A stretch of DNA of 64,000 nt from Yoonia maritima (GTDB lineage: Bacteria; Pseudomonadota; Alphaproteobacteria; Rhodobacterales; Rhodobacteraceae): NCBI RefSeq assembly GCF_003003285.1, contig NZ_PVTP01000004.1, positions 62,001 through 126,000 on the forward strand. The letters run 5' to 3'. Under the pieces are notes generated by a model. The model had not been told where the DNA came from and searched no databases. It saw only the letters and a list, made by a program, of their open reading frames with translations. Position 1 is the first letter of the stretch. The number at the start of each line of letters is the position of its first letter. The position numbers were made by a program, and so were the translations under genes. This document shows, in pieces, positions 27,374-36,334 of this stretch.

Positions 27374-27799
27374 TTAGCCTTTGTACAGAGCGACAGCTTC
27401 GAGCATGTTTTGAAACTCCATTTGATTGACCGCTGGCCAATGCAAATCCTCGTTGCGTGAATTGTAGAAGCTTTTGAGTGAACGATAAATTGGAAGAATA
27501 ACTTCTTTGAAGTCTCCGGAGGCTTGGTAATACACTACGTTTGAAGCTGATACGCCCTTATCGATAGTGATTGTGAAGACGTCAGTTTGACGTGCTATCG
27601 ACATCAGGTAGTAAGCTGGCTCGAGGCTCAACCAGACCTGTCGCTTGTTCTCATAAGTGAGAAGCTGTGAAAGGGCGATCATGGTGTCGTTGATGAAGTC
27701 ATTTGGAACATTAGATACGATCACTTCGAAGCGATGTATGTCGTCAGTAATCGTGAGTTCGACCCAACCATGTTCTGGTGTGCCCAGAGAAAATTTCAT
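27374..27799 (-). CDS. Hypothetical protein, no recognised family
   Basis: About 141 residues, start chosen at 27799 because AGGAG lies six bases upstream. There is no signal peptide or membrane segment, and it has a mixed alpha/beta appearance (MKFSLGTPEHGWVELTI, VNQMEFQNMLEAVALYKG at the end). Base composition is somewhat more AT-rich than the neighbours and it stands alone between yejF and a carboxypeptidase gene, so it may have been acquired. The shape recalls orphan immunity-type proteins, but nothing proves that. Confidence 0.65.
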   Translation of the reverse strand: MKFSLGTPEHGWVELTITDDIHRFEVIVSNVPNDFINDTMIALSQLLTYENKRQVWLSLEPAYYLMSIARQTDVFTITIDKGVSASNVVYYQASGDFKEVILPIYRSLKSFYNSRNEDLHWPAVNQMEFQNMLEAVALYKG

Positions 27800-27902
27800 T
27801 TTAACTCCTGCACCAAAAGATGCGAGCAACTAGGTTATCTACCAGTATGGCCGATTGGTCACGGTGAGATGTGACCCACTTCGAGTTTTATGCTGGCTTT
27901 CA

Positions 27903-27932
27903 TCTTTCCACACGCAAGTGCGTGTGGAAAGA
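27903..27932. repeat. Perfect 13-bp stem hairpin
   Basis: Arms TCTTTCCACACGC and GCGTGTGGAAAGA enclose a four-base AAGT loop. It sits just after the carboxypeptidase stop (leftward) and before the hypothetical gene. There is no T-run on either side, so it is not a standard terminator, though it may still end or protect the upstream transcript. Confidence 0.65.
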
Positions 27933-27942
27933 GAACTTATAA

Positions 27943-29490
27943 TTAACCCTCAGATCCAATCATAAAACATGTCGTGCCACGTGCTTGTAGGCGGCGGCAG
28001 GCTAGATCGGCACCTTCGCGGCTTAGTCCCATAAAGTTGGCATCAAACCCACCTGAGCGTTGCACGACCCGGCGGAGTGCGCCGTCTAATGTGCTCATCT
28101 CGTTCAAGGCTACGCGTAGCAAGACGCGTTCGGCGTCATAGCGGCTGTTATAACGCCCAACGTTCACGCCCCAGTGGCGGCCGCCGGAGGTTGAAATACG
28201 CGTCACCACTTCTGGCCCGGCATCTGCGACAACGGCTACAGGTGCAGCAGGTTTGGCTGCGGGTGCTTCGACCGCTGCAACCGCTGTCGTTTGCAGGCTC
28301 GCTGGGCGAAGGTGCGGCGTTACCACTGGTGTGTCGGTGGCGATCTGAGTGGCAACTGCTGGTGCTGTTGTTGCAATTGCTTGAGGCGCGGCTTCGGCGA
28401 CGACAACCGTTTCTGTTTGTGGTTTAGGCTCGGCCATTGCTTCGGCCAGTGCGGCGTTAATGGCGTCGTTTAGCACGTCATCAACTACGGCGGTTTCGGC
28501 TGCTGCGACAAGAATTTCGGCGACTGGTGCAGTTGGCACCGGTCGCGCAACCGGTCGCAAGCTGCGGCTCACAAGCCCAGATTGACGGGTGGCAGAACGG
28601 CCTTGTGTCGCAGGGGCGCTTGTCAGCATTGCTGCTGGCGGGTTTGGTCGACGGATCGTCGCGCGTGATGGCGCACGGTTAAAGCCCATATCCATGAGCT
28701 CTGTGACCCGAGCGTTACGTGCCGTCGTTGACGACCCGCCAAACACGGTCACGATGATCCGTTCTTGGCCACGCTGCGCGGATGCAACAAGGTTAAAACC
28801 TGCCGCACGGGTGTAACCTGTTTTGATGCCGTCCCCGCCATCGTAGCTGTCCAGCCAGCGACGATTGGTATGGCGAACGGTTGCAATCCCGGCGTCTGCG
28901 GTGCGGCGCGAGAACAGGTTATAATACTGCGGGAAGTCATAGATCACGTGGCGACCTAGCACCGACATATCGCGTGCGGTCGACATGTGGCCTGACTGGG
29001 TCAGCCCGTGCGCGTTCACAAACGTTGTGTTGCGCATACCCATTGCGCGCGCGGTCCGGTTCATGCGTGTGGCAAACGCTTCTTCGGATCCGGCGATGGC
29101 TTCGCCTATGGCGGTGGCCGCGTCGTTGGCAGATTTCACAGCTGCGGCGCGTAGCAAATAGCGCAGGCGGATCGTTTGCCCTGCACGCACACCCAGCTTG
29201 GAAGGCGGCTCTGACGCAGCGTTTCGGCTGATCCGTACTTCGGTGTCCAACGTGATTTCGCCGCGTTCGATCGCTTGGAATGCGATGTAGAGCGTCATCA
29301 TTTTGGTCAACGACGCTGGATGGAGCCGGGTGTCAGCATTGCGTGAATGCAGAACCTCACCTGTGCGAGCGTCCATCACCATCGCTGCATAGGGTGCAGC
29401 AGATGCGCTGATGGGCGCAATCAAAGTTACGATTAAGAATGCGAATAGATACAGCCCCTTTAGGGCCAATTGTCCCGGACGACTTGCCAC
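27943..29490 (-). CDS. D-alanyl-D-alanine carboxypeptidase with C-terminal SPOR domain
   Basis: 515 residues: signal peptide (to about residue 32), penicillin-binding peptidase S11 domain with SxxK (Ser60-Lys63), SxN (Ser120-Asn122) and KTG (Lys223), then a ~150-residue Ala/Pro/Val-rich linker. A SPOR-like domain (about 435-515, HWGVNVGRYNSRYDAERVL...LACRRLQARGTTCFMIG) follows. It trims peptidoglycan pentapeptides in the periplasm; the SPOR domain should bring it to denuded septal glycans. Confidence 0.93.
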   Translation of the reverse strand: MASRPGQLALKGLYLFAFLIVTLIAPISASAAPYAAMVMDARTGEVLHSRNADTRLHPASLTKMMTLYIAFQAIERGEITLDTEVRISRNAASEPPSKLGVRAGQTIRLRYLLRAAAVKSANDAATAIGEAIAGSEEAFATRMNRTARAMGMRNTTFVNAHGLTQSGHMSTARDMSVLGRHVIYDFPQYYNLFSRRTADAGIATVRHTNRRWLDSYDGGDGIKTGYTRAAGFNLVASAQRGQERIIVTVFGGSSTTARNARVTELMDMGFNRAPSRATIRRPNPPAAMLTSAPATQGRSATRQSGLVSRSLRPVARPVPTAPVAEILVAAAETAVVDDVLNDAINAALAEAMAEPKPQTETVVVAEAAPQAIATTAPAVATQIATDTPVVTPHLRPASLQTTAVAAVEAPAAKPAAPVAVVADAGPEVVTRISTSGGRHWGVNVGRYNSRYDAERVLLRVALNEMSTLDGALRRVVQRSGGFDANFMGLSREGADLACRRLQARGTTCFMIGSEG

Positions 29491-29752
29491 GTCGTTTTGC
29501 CTCTTATATTTACTGCCTCTGGTCCCGAATTTTTTCGGTGACCTTATTTTTATGAAATGACGCTAACATAAGATGACTTTTCAGAAAATACCCTAAATTC
29601 AAAGACTTTTCTGGTGATCATAATGCAGTATTTAGCACATGTTGTGTCGTTGTAAGGGTTCACCCCTAAATGGCCGATTTGCCTTTCGAAGGAGGGGGTT
29701 TTCACATCCGACTCCGATCCTATATATGATGTTCACCAAACAGGGCGATGCG

Positions 29753-30097
29753 ATGTTGGCTGATTTTTACATGATGGCAGATAAAAGGGGCGACGATGAT
29801 GGCGGCGACCTTGGGGTTGCGCTTGAGACAAAGCCAAAGACCAAACGCCCCCCGATGTACAAGGTCATGATCCTGAACGACGATTTCACGCCTATGGAAT
29901 TTGTGGTCATGGTGTTGGAACGGTTTTTTGGCCTGTCCCATGCCCAAGCGTTTGAAATCATGTTGACCGTCCACAAGAAGGGTATTGCAGTCGTTGGTGT
30001 CTTTAGTCATGAGATCGCGGAAACCAAGGTTGCGCAGGTGATGGATTTCGCCCAGCGTCACCAGCACCCTTTGCAATGCACGATGGAGAAAGAATAA
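29753..30097 (+). CDS. clpS: ATP-dependent Clp protease adaptor ClpS
   Basis: About 114 residues. The ClpS core is complete: [25 protein letters not shown]-type entry (here [20 protein letters not shown]), [22 protein letters not shown] and [17 protein letters not shown]. It delivers N-degron substrates to ClpA. The start is uncertain: ATGs at 29726, 29753 and 29771 are all in frame, and 29753 has the best, though weak, upstream GGG. A TATATAT box near 29721 may be its -10 region. The clpA gene is not adjacent. Confidence 0.9.
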   Translation: MLADFYMMADKRGDDDGGDLGVALETKPKTKRPPMYKVMILNDDFTPMEFVVMVLERFFGLSHAQAFEIMLTVHKKGIAVVGVFSHEIAETKVAQVMDFAQRHQHPLQCTMEKE

Positions 30098-30121
30098 CGC
30101 CTGGTCGTTATTCGAAATAAC

Positions 30122-31093
30122 ATGTCACAGTCTCGTTTAAGTACCGCCCTTGATGACGGCCTTTTGGTAGTGCCTGACGGTAAGATCGCAATCATGCGTC
30201 CGTCAGCCACTTATGATGTTTCCGGGCTTGAGCGCGATGCAGTTCAGATCGTGCATGGCTTTTACCCAGATTATACTGCTTGGGAAAATGCGGGTTATCC
30301 CGTGTCGCAAGAGTTGGGTAAAGTTGCGGTCGCCATTGTGGTTGTCCCACGCGCAAAGGCGCTGGCTCGTGCGATGGTGGCAAAGGCATGTGAGATGGCC
30401 GATGTGGTTGTCGTTGACGGGCAAAAGACGGATGGCGTTGATAGTGTTTTCAAAGAATGCCGCAAGCGCCTAGGCGCGTTGCCTTCGATCACCAAAGGGC
30501 ACGGACGTATCTTTTGGTTTGCTGCGACGGATGCTTTCGCTGATTGGGCTGCCCCGCCACCAGAAAAGGGCGAGCACGAGTATTTCACCACGGCTGGCGT
30601 GTTCTCAGATGGGGCGATCGATGTTGGATCTGCGTTGCTTGCCGCTGCGCTGCCAACGAAATTGCCCGCGCGGGTGGCCGATCTTGGGGCCGGCTGGGGA
30701 TACCTAGCAGGGCCAGTTCTTGAGCGTGCAGGCGTGCAATCACTTGATATGATCGAAGCAGAAGCGCTGTCAGTTGCTTGCGCCAAGATGAATGTGACGG
30801 ATCCGCGTGCGACCTTGCACTGGGCCGATGCCACGCAATTCCAACCTGATGCCGCCTATGACGGTGTCGTTATGAACCCACCGTTTCACACGGGCCGGGC
30901 CTCTGATCCGTCGCTTGGCCGTGCCTTTATCCAATCTGCTGCCCGTATGCTTGCCCCGCATGGCAAGCTGTGGATGGTTGCGAACCGCCATCTTCCTTAT
31001 GAAACAACCTTGTCCGAATGTTTCCGTAATGTGGACATGATTGGCGGGAATGGTGCGTTCAAGATTTTTCATGCCAATCGGCCACTGCGCTAG
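30122..31093 (+). CDS. Class I SAM methyltransferase, RsmC-like
   Basis: 323 residues in two halves, as in RsmC. The N-terminal half is a degenerate methyltransferase-like domain. The C-terminal half has motif I VADLGAGWGYLA (about residue 181), acidic IEAE and the catalytic NPPFH motif. RsmC modifies the exocyclic amine of 16S rRNA G1207; NPPF supports an N-methyltransferase acting on guanine. It follows clpS by 24 bp. Confidence 0.87.
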   Translation: MSQSRLSTALDDGLLVVPDGKIAIMRPSATYDVSGLERDAVQIVHGFYPDYTAWENAGYPVSQELGKVAVAIVVVPRAKALARAMVAKACEMADVVVVDGQKTDGVDSVFKECRKRLGALPSITKGHGRIFWFAATDAFADWAAPPPEKGEHEYFTTAGVFSDGAIDVGSALLAAALPTKLPARVADLGAGWGYLAGPVLERAGVQSLDMIEAEALSVACAKMNVTDPRATLHWADATQFQPDAAYDGVVMNPPFHTGRASDPSLGRAFIQSAARMLAPHGKLWMVANRHLPYETTLSECFRNVDMIGGNGAFKIFHANRPLR

Positions 31094-31113
31094 CAAGGCC
31101 AAGGAGTAACGCG

Positions 31114-31917
31114 ATGTCCTTTTCTATCTCTGGCAAAACCGCCATTGTCACGGGCGCTGCCAATGGTGTCGGTCTCGCGATCGGTCGCCATTTCGTGCAA
31201 GAAGGCGCGAACGTTGTATTCGCTGATATGGACGAAAAAGCCCTGTGTCACGAAATGGGCGACGCCGCTGATAAAGAAGAGAACGTGCGCACATTTGCGG
31301 GCGATCTACGCAAAAAGCTGACGATCGCGAACCTGCTTTCTGCGACGATTGACGCGTTCGAGCGTGTCGACATTTTGGTGAACGCATCGCGGCAGGTTCT
31401 AAAGACAGACCCGCTTGATCCCGATGATAATAGTGTCGAAGAACTGTTGCAGCAGAATACATTGACAGCGTTGCGCGTCAGTCAAGCTGTTGCGCGAAAG
31501 ATGATTAAACAAGCTGGCGATGAGGCAAGCGGGCATGTTGGTTCAATCGTGAACATCAGTTCAATTGCGGCACGGCGTACCCACCCTGAATTGCTGGCCT
31601 ATTCGGTCAGTTCGGCGGCGCTAGAACAGATGACACGGTCAATGGCTGTTGCTTTGGCACCGAATGGTATCCGCGTGAATGCTGTCGCATTCGGAAGCGT
31701 CATGAGCGCGAGCTTGAAAGGGTCTCTCAAGGGGTGCGATGAAGACCGTGAGGCAATCGTGGACAGTACACCATTGCACCGCATCGCAAGTCCCGGCGAA
31801 GTATCAGATGCCGTGCAATATCTGTCGTCTGATGCGTCCAGCTTTGTGACTGGACAGATCATCACGGTTGACGGTGGCCGGACCTTGTTGGACCCAGCCG
31901 CCGTTTCTTGTCACTAA
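31114..31917 (+). CDS. Short-chain dehydrogenase/reductase
   Basis: 267 residues with the classical SDR pattern: cofactor motif TGAANGVGLAIG (residues ~12-23), NAS in place of the usual NNAG (ILVNASRQV), active Ser in NISSIAARR, a YxxxS (YSVSSAA) where the normal YxxxK Lys is replaced, and the C-terminal SFVTGQIITVDGG. The YxxxK Lys and NNAG changes could mean reduced or altered activity. Substrate unknown. It follows rsmC-like by 20 bp. Confidence 0.85.
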   Translation: MSFSISGKTAIVTGAANGVGLAIGRHFVQEGANVVFADMDEKALCHEMGDAADKEENVRTFAGDLRKKLTIANLLSATIDAFERVDILVNASRQVLKTDPLDPDDNSVEELLQQNTLTALRVSQAVARKMIKQAGDEASGHVGSIVNISSIAARRTHPELLAYSVSSAALEQMTRSMAVALAPNGIRVNAVAFGSVMSASLKGSLKGCDEDREAIVDSTPLHRIASPGEVSDAVQYLSSDASSFVTGQIITVDGGRTLLDPAAVSCH

Positions 31918-32304
31918 TTATTCAGGATGGATCGCGATACACTGCGCGACCATCCGGTCAGAATTTGTCTCGGCTTGGGTCAATCGGCGCTCTAGCTGGT
32001 TCAGCTTCGTCTGTTCAGCGTTCAGATCAATTGAAATCGGACGTGTTGTCGTGAATGTCTCTGTCTCATTGCACGGATAAGTGAACGTTTCGTCGTCTTT
32101 ATTGCGCCCTCTGCAGGTTTTTGTCAGCGTGCGCACATCTGTGCTTTCGGCCAGTGCATAACCCCGTGCTAAATTGCCACGTGCTTCGCTGATGAGGTTG
32201 CGAAGTACGTAAACATCACGGTTTGCATCGCTTATGCATTGTTCGCGTGGCGTTGCGCAGGCAGTGAGCGCAAGAAGCGGTAGTATGATGAGAGCAGGGC
32301 GCAT
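31918..32304 (-). CDS. Putative small lipoprotein
   Basis: 128 residues with a lipoprotein signal (MRPALIILPLLALTAC, lipobox LTAC at about residue 16), four more Cys and a C-terminal helical segment (NAEQTKLNQLERRLTQAE, likely coiled coil). No family recognised. It is divergent from hemF; the gap between them carries an FnrL-like box. Confidence 0.78.
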   Translation of the reverse strand: MRPALIILPLLALTACATPREQCISDANRDVYVLRNLISEARGNLARGYALAESTDVRTLTKTCRGRNKDDETFTYPCNETETFTTTRPISIDLNAEQTKLNQLERRLTQAETNSDRMVAQCIAIHPE

Positions 32305-32319
32305 GGTATTCTCCGAGTG

Positions 32320-32333
32320 TTGATCTAGATCAT
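32320..32333. promoter_or_regulatory. FNR/FnrL-type binding site
   Basis: TTGATCTAGATCAT matches the TTGAT-N4-ATCAA consensus at nine of ten defined positions. It sits between a lipoprotein gene and hemF, about 80 bp before the hemF ATG. FnrL control of haem genes by oxygen is established in Rhodobacter. Use of this site is inferred. Confidence 0.6.
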
Positions 32334-32406
32334 CGTTAGCTGATTGATATCCTGCAAAGAAGCTAAGATAGACTGTTATTCAATATCACAGCGCGAAGGA
32401 GCGGGC

Positions 32407-33285
32407 ATGTCAAACGGGTTTGAAGCAGAAAAGAGCAAGGCATCGGCTTGGTTTCGCACGTTACGTGATGAGATTGTCGCCGCCTTTGAGGCGCTAGAAG
32501 ACCGCCAACACAGCGATGCGCCCGCAGGCCGGTTCGAAGTAACCGCGACTAAGCGCGCATCTGATAACGGTGCGGATGCTGGCGGCGGGCTAATGTCCGT
32601 GATGCGCGGTGGTCGCGTGTTTGAAAAGGTCGGTGTGAACGTTTCGACTGTATATGGCCAGCTTGGTGAGGCCGCGCAGAAATCTATGGCTGCACGCGGT
32701 GTTCCCGGTATGGATGAAGATCCGCGTTTTTGGGCCTCGGGAATTTCCTTAGTTGCGCATATGCAAAACCCGCATGCTCCGGCAGTGCACATGAACACCC
32801 GCATGTTCTGGACACCCCACGCATGGTGGTTTGGCGGCGGCTCCGATCTGAATCCATGCATCGAATACGACGAGGATACCGCCCATTTCCATGCTGTGCA
32901 GCAGGAATACCTCGATCCGCATGGCGATGATCTTTATCCACGCCTAAAGGAATGGGCCGACGAATATTTCTACATCCCGCATCGCAACCGCGCGCGTGGA
33001 GTGGGGGGCATATTCATGGATGATCGTTGCACAGGTGACTGGGAAGCAGATTTTGCACTTACCCAAGACATCGGGCGCGCGTTCTTGCCCGCCTATGTGC
33101 CTTTGGTTGATAAGCGTCGTGAAACCGTTTGGACCGACGCTGACAAAGATACGCAACTGATACATCGCGGGCTTTATGCGGAATATAACCTTGTCTACGA
33201 TCGTGGTACTAAATTTGGCCTAGCGACCGGGCACGATGCAAACGCTGTACTGATGAGCCTACCCCCGATGGCCAAATGGGTCTGA
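32407..33285 (+). CDS. hemF: Oxygen-dependent coproporphyrinogen III oxidase
   Basis: 292 residues. Strong HemF signatures: GGGLMSVMRGGRVFEKVGVN, HMNTRMFW, WWFGGGSDLNP, FYIPHRNRARGVGGIFMDD and the C-terminal EYNLVYDRGTKFGL. It decarboxylates coproporphyrinogen III to protoporphyrinogen IX with O2 in the cytoplasm. GAAGGAG lies before ATG 32407; the longer frame is rejected. The 3' end overlaps the lysE-like gene by ten bases. Confidence 0.96.
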   Translation: MSNGFEAEKSKASAWFRTLRDEIVAAFEALEDRQHSDAPAGRFEVTATKRASDNGADAGGGLMSVMRGGRVFEKVGVNVSTVYGQLGEAAQKSMAARGVPGMDEDPRFWASGISLVAHMQNPHAPAVHMNTRMFWTPHAWWFGGGSDLNPCIEYDEDTAHFHAVQQEYLDPHGDDLYPRLKEWADEYFYIPHRNRARGVGGIFMDDRCTGDWEADFALTQDIGRAFLPAYVPLVDKRRETVWTDADKDTQLIHRGLYAEYNLVYDRGTKFGLATGHDANAVLMSLPPMAKWV

Positions 33286-33917
33286 GCGGCATCGACCCTG
33301 CGGCGCTGCTTGCCTTTGCGGGTACTGCGATGCTGATTGAATTAACCCCCGGTCCCAATATGGTTTATCTGGCTGTTGTCGCAGCTAGTCAGGGGCGTAG
33401 GTTAGGGTTTGCTGCTGTTGCGGGTGTCGCGCTTGGCCTCGCGCTGGTCGGGGTCGCTGCGGCACTTGGTTTGGCGGCGATCATCAATGCTTCTCCTACT
33501 TTATTTCAGGCACTGCGGTTTGGTGGCGTGGCTTACATGCTATGGTTGGCGTGGGATGCCTGGCGCGATGCAGACGAACCGGTGAAAGAGGTGGCAGGCG
33601 GAATCGCTGCGCGTACCTATTTTCGACGTGGGATGATTACTAACCTGCTGAACCCAAAGGCGGCGGTGTTTTACGTCGCGATTCTTCCTAGCTTTGTGAG
33701 CCCAGGAACGACGGTGATGTCCCAGACGCTTGCGCTATCCGCTGTGTTCGTTCTCGTTGCAACCACGATCCATGCAATAATTGTCGCTATGGCGGGGACG
33801 GCGCAGGTTTTGTTAGAAGACGAAAAGCGTAGCCAATTTATTCGACGCGCACTTGCGCTTGCGCTTGTTGGTGTCGCGCTGTGGTTTGGCTGGTCGACGA
33901 CCCTTAGTCAACCGTAA
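33276..33917 (+). CDS. LysE family amino-acid/metabolite exporter
   Basis: 213 residues with about six membrane segments and the LysE/RhtB signature ELTPGPNMVYL near the N-terminus, plus GMITNLLNPKAAVFYVAILPSFV. These export amino acids or homoserine-like compounds. Start overlaps hemF, giving a coupled pair although the functions seem unrelated. Substrate not predictable. Its end overlaps the convergent hypothetical gene by 14 bases. Confidence 0.88.
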   Translation: MGLSGIDPAALLAFAGTAMLIELTPGPNMVYLAVVAASQGRRLGFAAVAGVALGLALVGVAAALGLAAIINASPTLFQALRFGGVAYMLWLAWDAWRDADEPVKEVAGGIAARTYFRRGMITNLLNPKAAVFYVAILPSFVSPGTTVMSQTLALSAVFVLVATTIHAIIVAMAGTAQVLLEDEKRSQFIRRALALALVGVALWFGWSTTLSQP

Positions 33918-34284
33918 CAAATTTGGGCCCGTCGATGCTGCGCCCTTGCGTTTCGAGCGGCGGCGCAACCTCTGCTGGGTTACCTTTCGCTATCTGCCGC
34001 AGCATCATCCCAGCCAATTCTGGAGAAATCTCTCCATTTGTTGAATCGCTAAGCATCCGCGCGGCGCGGTCTGGGGCAAAGTGAACCATGGCGCGCGCAA
34101 TGCGCATCGATGTTAGCCCCTCTGGACGCTCCACGCCAAGCGGCGCAGAAAGTGCTGACCGTTCAACAGCGGTTGCAGGCACAAGCCCAATCCAACCAAT
34201 GACCATGATCATCAGGCCGACCCAAGCGCTGCGTATGCCATGAAAAACGAGGCGCAGCGTCAGAGGCAATTGCAGCCTAGCCAC
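33904..34284 (-). CDS. Hypothetical membrane-anchored protein downstream of hemE
   Basis: 126 residues. A basic N-terminus and one membrane segment ([21 protein letters not shown], about residues 19-39), then a soluble helical part ([33 protein letters not shown]). Its start overlaps the hemE end by eight bases, so it is co-translated with hemE. It is not HemJ, which has four membrane segments. Function unknown. Confidence 0.7.
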   Translation of the reverse strand: MARLQLPLTLRLVFHGIRSAWVGLMIMVIGWIGLVPATAVERSALSAPLGVERPEGLTSMRIARAMVHFAPDRAARMLSDSTNGEISPELAGMMLRQIAKGNPAEVAPPLETQGRSIDGPKFVTVD

Positions 34285-35311
34285 CGCGCACAGTGTCTAT
34301 CATCAGTTGGACGTTGTCTGGGTTTGCATCAGGTGTGATCCCATGCCCAAGGTTAAAGATATGTGGACCTTTGCTAAAGGCATCGCAAATACGGCGCGTT
34401 TCGTTGACCAAATCTTGGCCGCCTGTGACCATGTGTGATGATTTCAAGTTGCCTTGAACGCAGCCGTCAACTTGTACATGTTCAGCGGCCCACGCCGCAT
34501 CAACGCCGTCATCCACCGCGACACAATCAGCGCCTGTTGCAGCGTGAACGCCCGTATATCTTTCGCCTGCACCGCGTGGGAAGGCGATGACCGGAATGCC
34601 GGGGTGCTTTTCGTTCAGCGCCGCAGTGATCCGCTGCATCGGTTTGATTGAAAATTCGGTAAAGTCTTCGCCTTGTAGCGATCCTGCCCAGCTATCGAAT
34701 AGTTTCACGACTTCGGCGCCTGCTTCGATTTGCTTGGACAGATAAGCGATAGTGCCTTCGGTGATCCGGTCCGTGATACCTTCGAAAACCGCACGGTTTT
34801 CTGCCTTAAGCGCGTGGGCTGGTCCTTGATCTGGGGTGCCTTGGCCGGCGATCATATAAGTTGCGACTGTCCATGGTGCCCCGGCAAAACCAATGAGCGT
34901 CGTTTCCTTTGGCAATTCTTGCGACAGGATTTTGACGGTTTCATAAACAGGGTTCAGCGTATCGTGGATGGCCTCAAGGGGTTTAAGCTGGGCCAGTTCA
35001 TCCGCGCTGGTGATGGTCGACAGCCGTGGGCCTTCGCCAGTAACGAACCAAAGGTCCGCACCCAATGCTTGGGGCAGCAGCAGAATGTCTGCGAACAGGA
35101 TCGCGGCATCAAATCCGTAACGGCGAATTGGCTGAAGCGTGACTTCGGCCGCGAGTTCAGGATTGTAGCACAGCGACAAAAAGTCGCCCGCCTGCGCACG
35201 GGTTGCTTTGTATTCTGGCAGGTATCGTCCAGCCTGACGCATCATCCAAATGGGTGGGGTATCCAAAGTTTCACCCGCAAGGGCGCGAAGGATGGTTTTT
35301 TGCTGCGTCAT
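34277..35311 (-). CDS. hemE: Uroporphyrinogen decarboxylase
   Basis: 344 residues with the HemE hallmarks [16 protein letters not shown] near the N-terminus, [19 protein letters not shown], and NLGHGI near the end. It converts uroporphyrinogen III to coproporphyrinogen III. Divergent from hemC across 81 bp, the common alphaproteobacterial arrangement, so both may share control. Confidence 0.96.
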   Translation of the reverse strand: MTQQKTILRALAGETLDTPPIWMMRQAGRYLPEYKATRAQAGDFLSLCYNPELAAEVTLQPIRRYGFDAAILFADILLLPQALGADLWFVTGEGPRLSTITSADELAQLKPLEAIHDTLNPVYETVKILSQELPKETTLIGFAGAPWTVATYMIAGQGTPDQGPAHALKAENRAVFEGITDRITEGTIAYLSKQIEAGAEVVKLFDSWAGSLQGEDFTEFSIKPMQRITAALNEKHPGIPVIAFPRGAGERYTGVHAATGADCVAVDDGVDAAWAAEHVQVDGCVQGNLKSSHMVTGGQDLVNETRRICDAFSKGPHIFNLGHGITPDANPDNVQLMIDTVRGG

Positions 35312-35392
35312 AGGGTGGTCCTTTATATTGCAACGGTGGTCCCAATTGCATGGCTTATTGTCAAGCTAGATCGCGGTCGCTAACAAACCACC

Positions 35393-36334
35393 ATGACATT
35401 TGAAATGCCCACACCCGCCCAGACCTTTAAGATCGGAACCCGTGGTTCGCCGCTTGCATTGGCGCAAGCGCATGAGACGCGCGACCGCCTGATGGCAGCG
35501 TTCGATCTGCCCAAGGATGCGTTTGAAATCTGCGTGATCAAGGTCACTGGTGACCAGATCCAAGATAAGCCCTTGCGCGAGATCGACGGTAAGGGGCTAT
35601 TCACCCGCGAAATCGAAGAAGCATTGTTGGATGGCGGTATCGATATCGCTGTGCATTCAACCAAAGACATGCCCGTCGCACAGCCGGGTGGGCTTGTGAT
35701 GGATACGTTTTTGCCGCGCGAAGATGTCCGTGATGCGTTTGTTTCGCTCAAGTACCAAAGCCTGTCTGACCTGCCTGACGGGGCCGTTGTTGGTACATCC
35801 TCAACCCGTCGCCGGGCGCAGCTTGCAGCGCGCTTTCCAAAGCTGAAAGTGGTAGAGTTTCGTGGCAATGTTCAGACCCGCCTTAAGAAGCTGGCTGATG
35901 GTGTGGCCGATGCAACGTTCCTTGCGACTGCGGGTTTGCGCCGCTTGGGCATGGATGACGTGGCTTACACCCCAATTTCACCTGACGATATGCTACCTGC
36001 CATCGCGCAGGGTGCGATTGGGATCGAACGGCGGCTAGAGGATGCGCGTGCCCAAGCCATGCTTGCTGCCATTCACGATGAGCCGACCGGCCATCGCATC
36101 GCAGCAGAACGTGCTTTTCTGGGGCGTCTGGATGGATCGTGCGAAACGCCGATTGGGGCGTTGGCCGAACTTGATGGTGATCAGTTACGCCTGCGCGGCG
36201 AGATCCTAAGCGAAGATGGATCGCGCGTTCTAACGGACGAAGCGACCGGGCATGTCGCAACTGGCCCTGATATGGGGAACGCGATGGCGCTGCGATTGTT
36301 GTCTCGTGCAGGGCCTGATTTCTTTACGCACTAA
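35393..36334 (+). CDS. hemC: Hydroxymethylbilane synthase (porphobilinogen deaminase)
   Basis: 313 residues: KIGTRGSPLALAQA start, VHSTKDMP, GTSSTRRRAQLAARFP, FRGNVQTRLKKL, and the cofactor-attachment Cys in LDGSCETPIGAL. It joins four porphobilinogens via a dipyrromethane cofactor. Convergent with an MFS gene, with a four-base overlap at the stops. Confidence 0.96.
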   Translation: MTFEMPTPAQTFKIGTRGSPLALAQAHETRDRLMAAFDLPKDAFEICVIKVTGDQIQDKPLREIDGKGLFTREIEEALLDGGIDIAVHSTKDMPVAQPGGLVMDTFLPREDVRDAFVSLKYQSLSDLPDGAVVGTSSTRRRAQLAARFPKLKVVEFRGNVQTRLKKLADGVADATFLATAGLRRLGMDDVAYTPISPDDMLPAIAQGAIGIERRLEDARAQAMLAAIHDEPTGHRIAAERAFLGRLDGSCETPIGALAELDGDQLRLRGEILSEDGSRVLTDEATGHVATGPDMGNAMALRLLSRAGPDFFTH

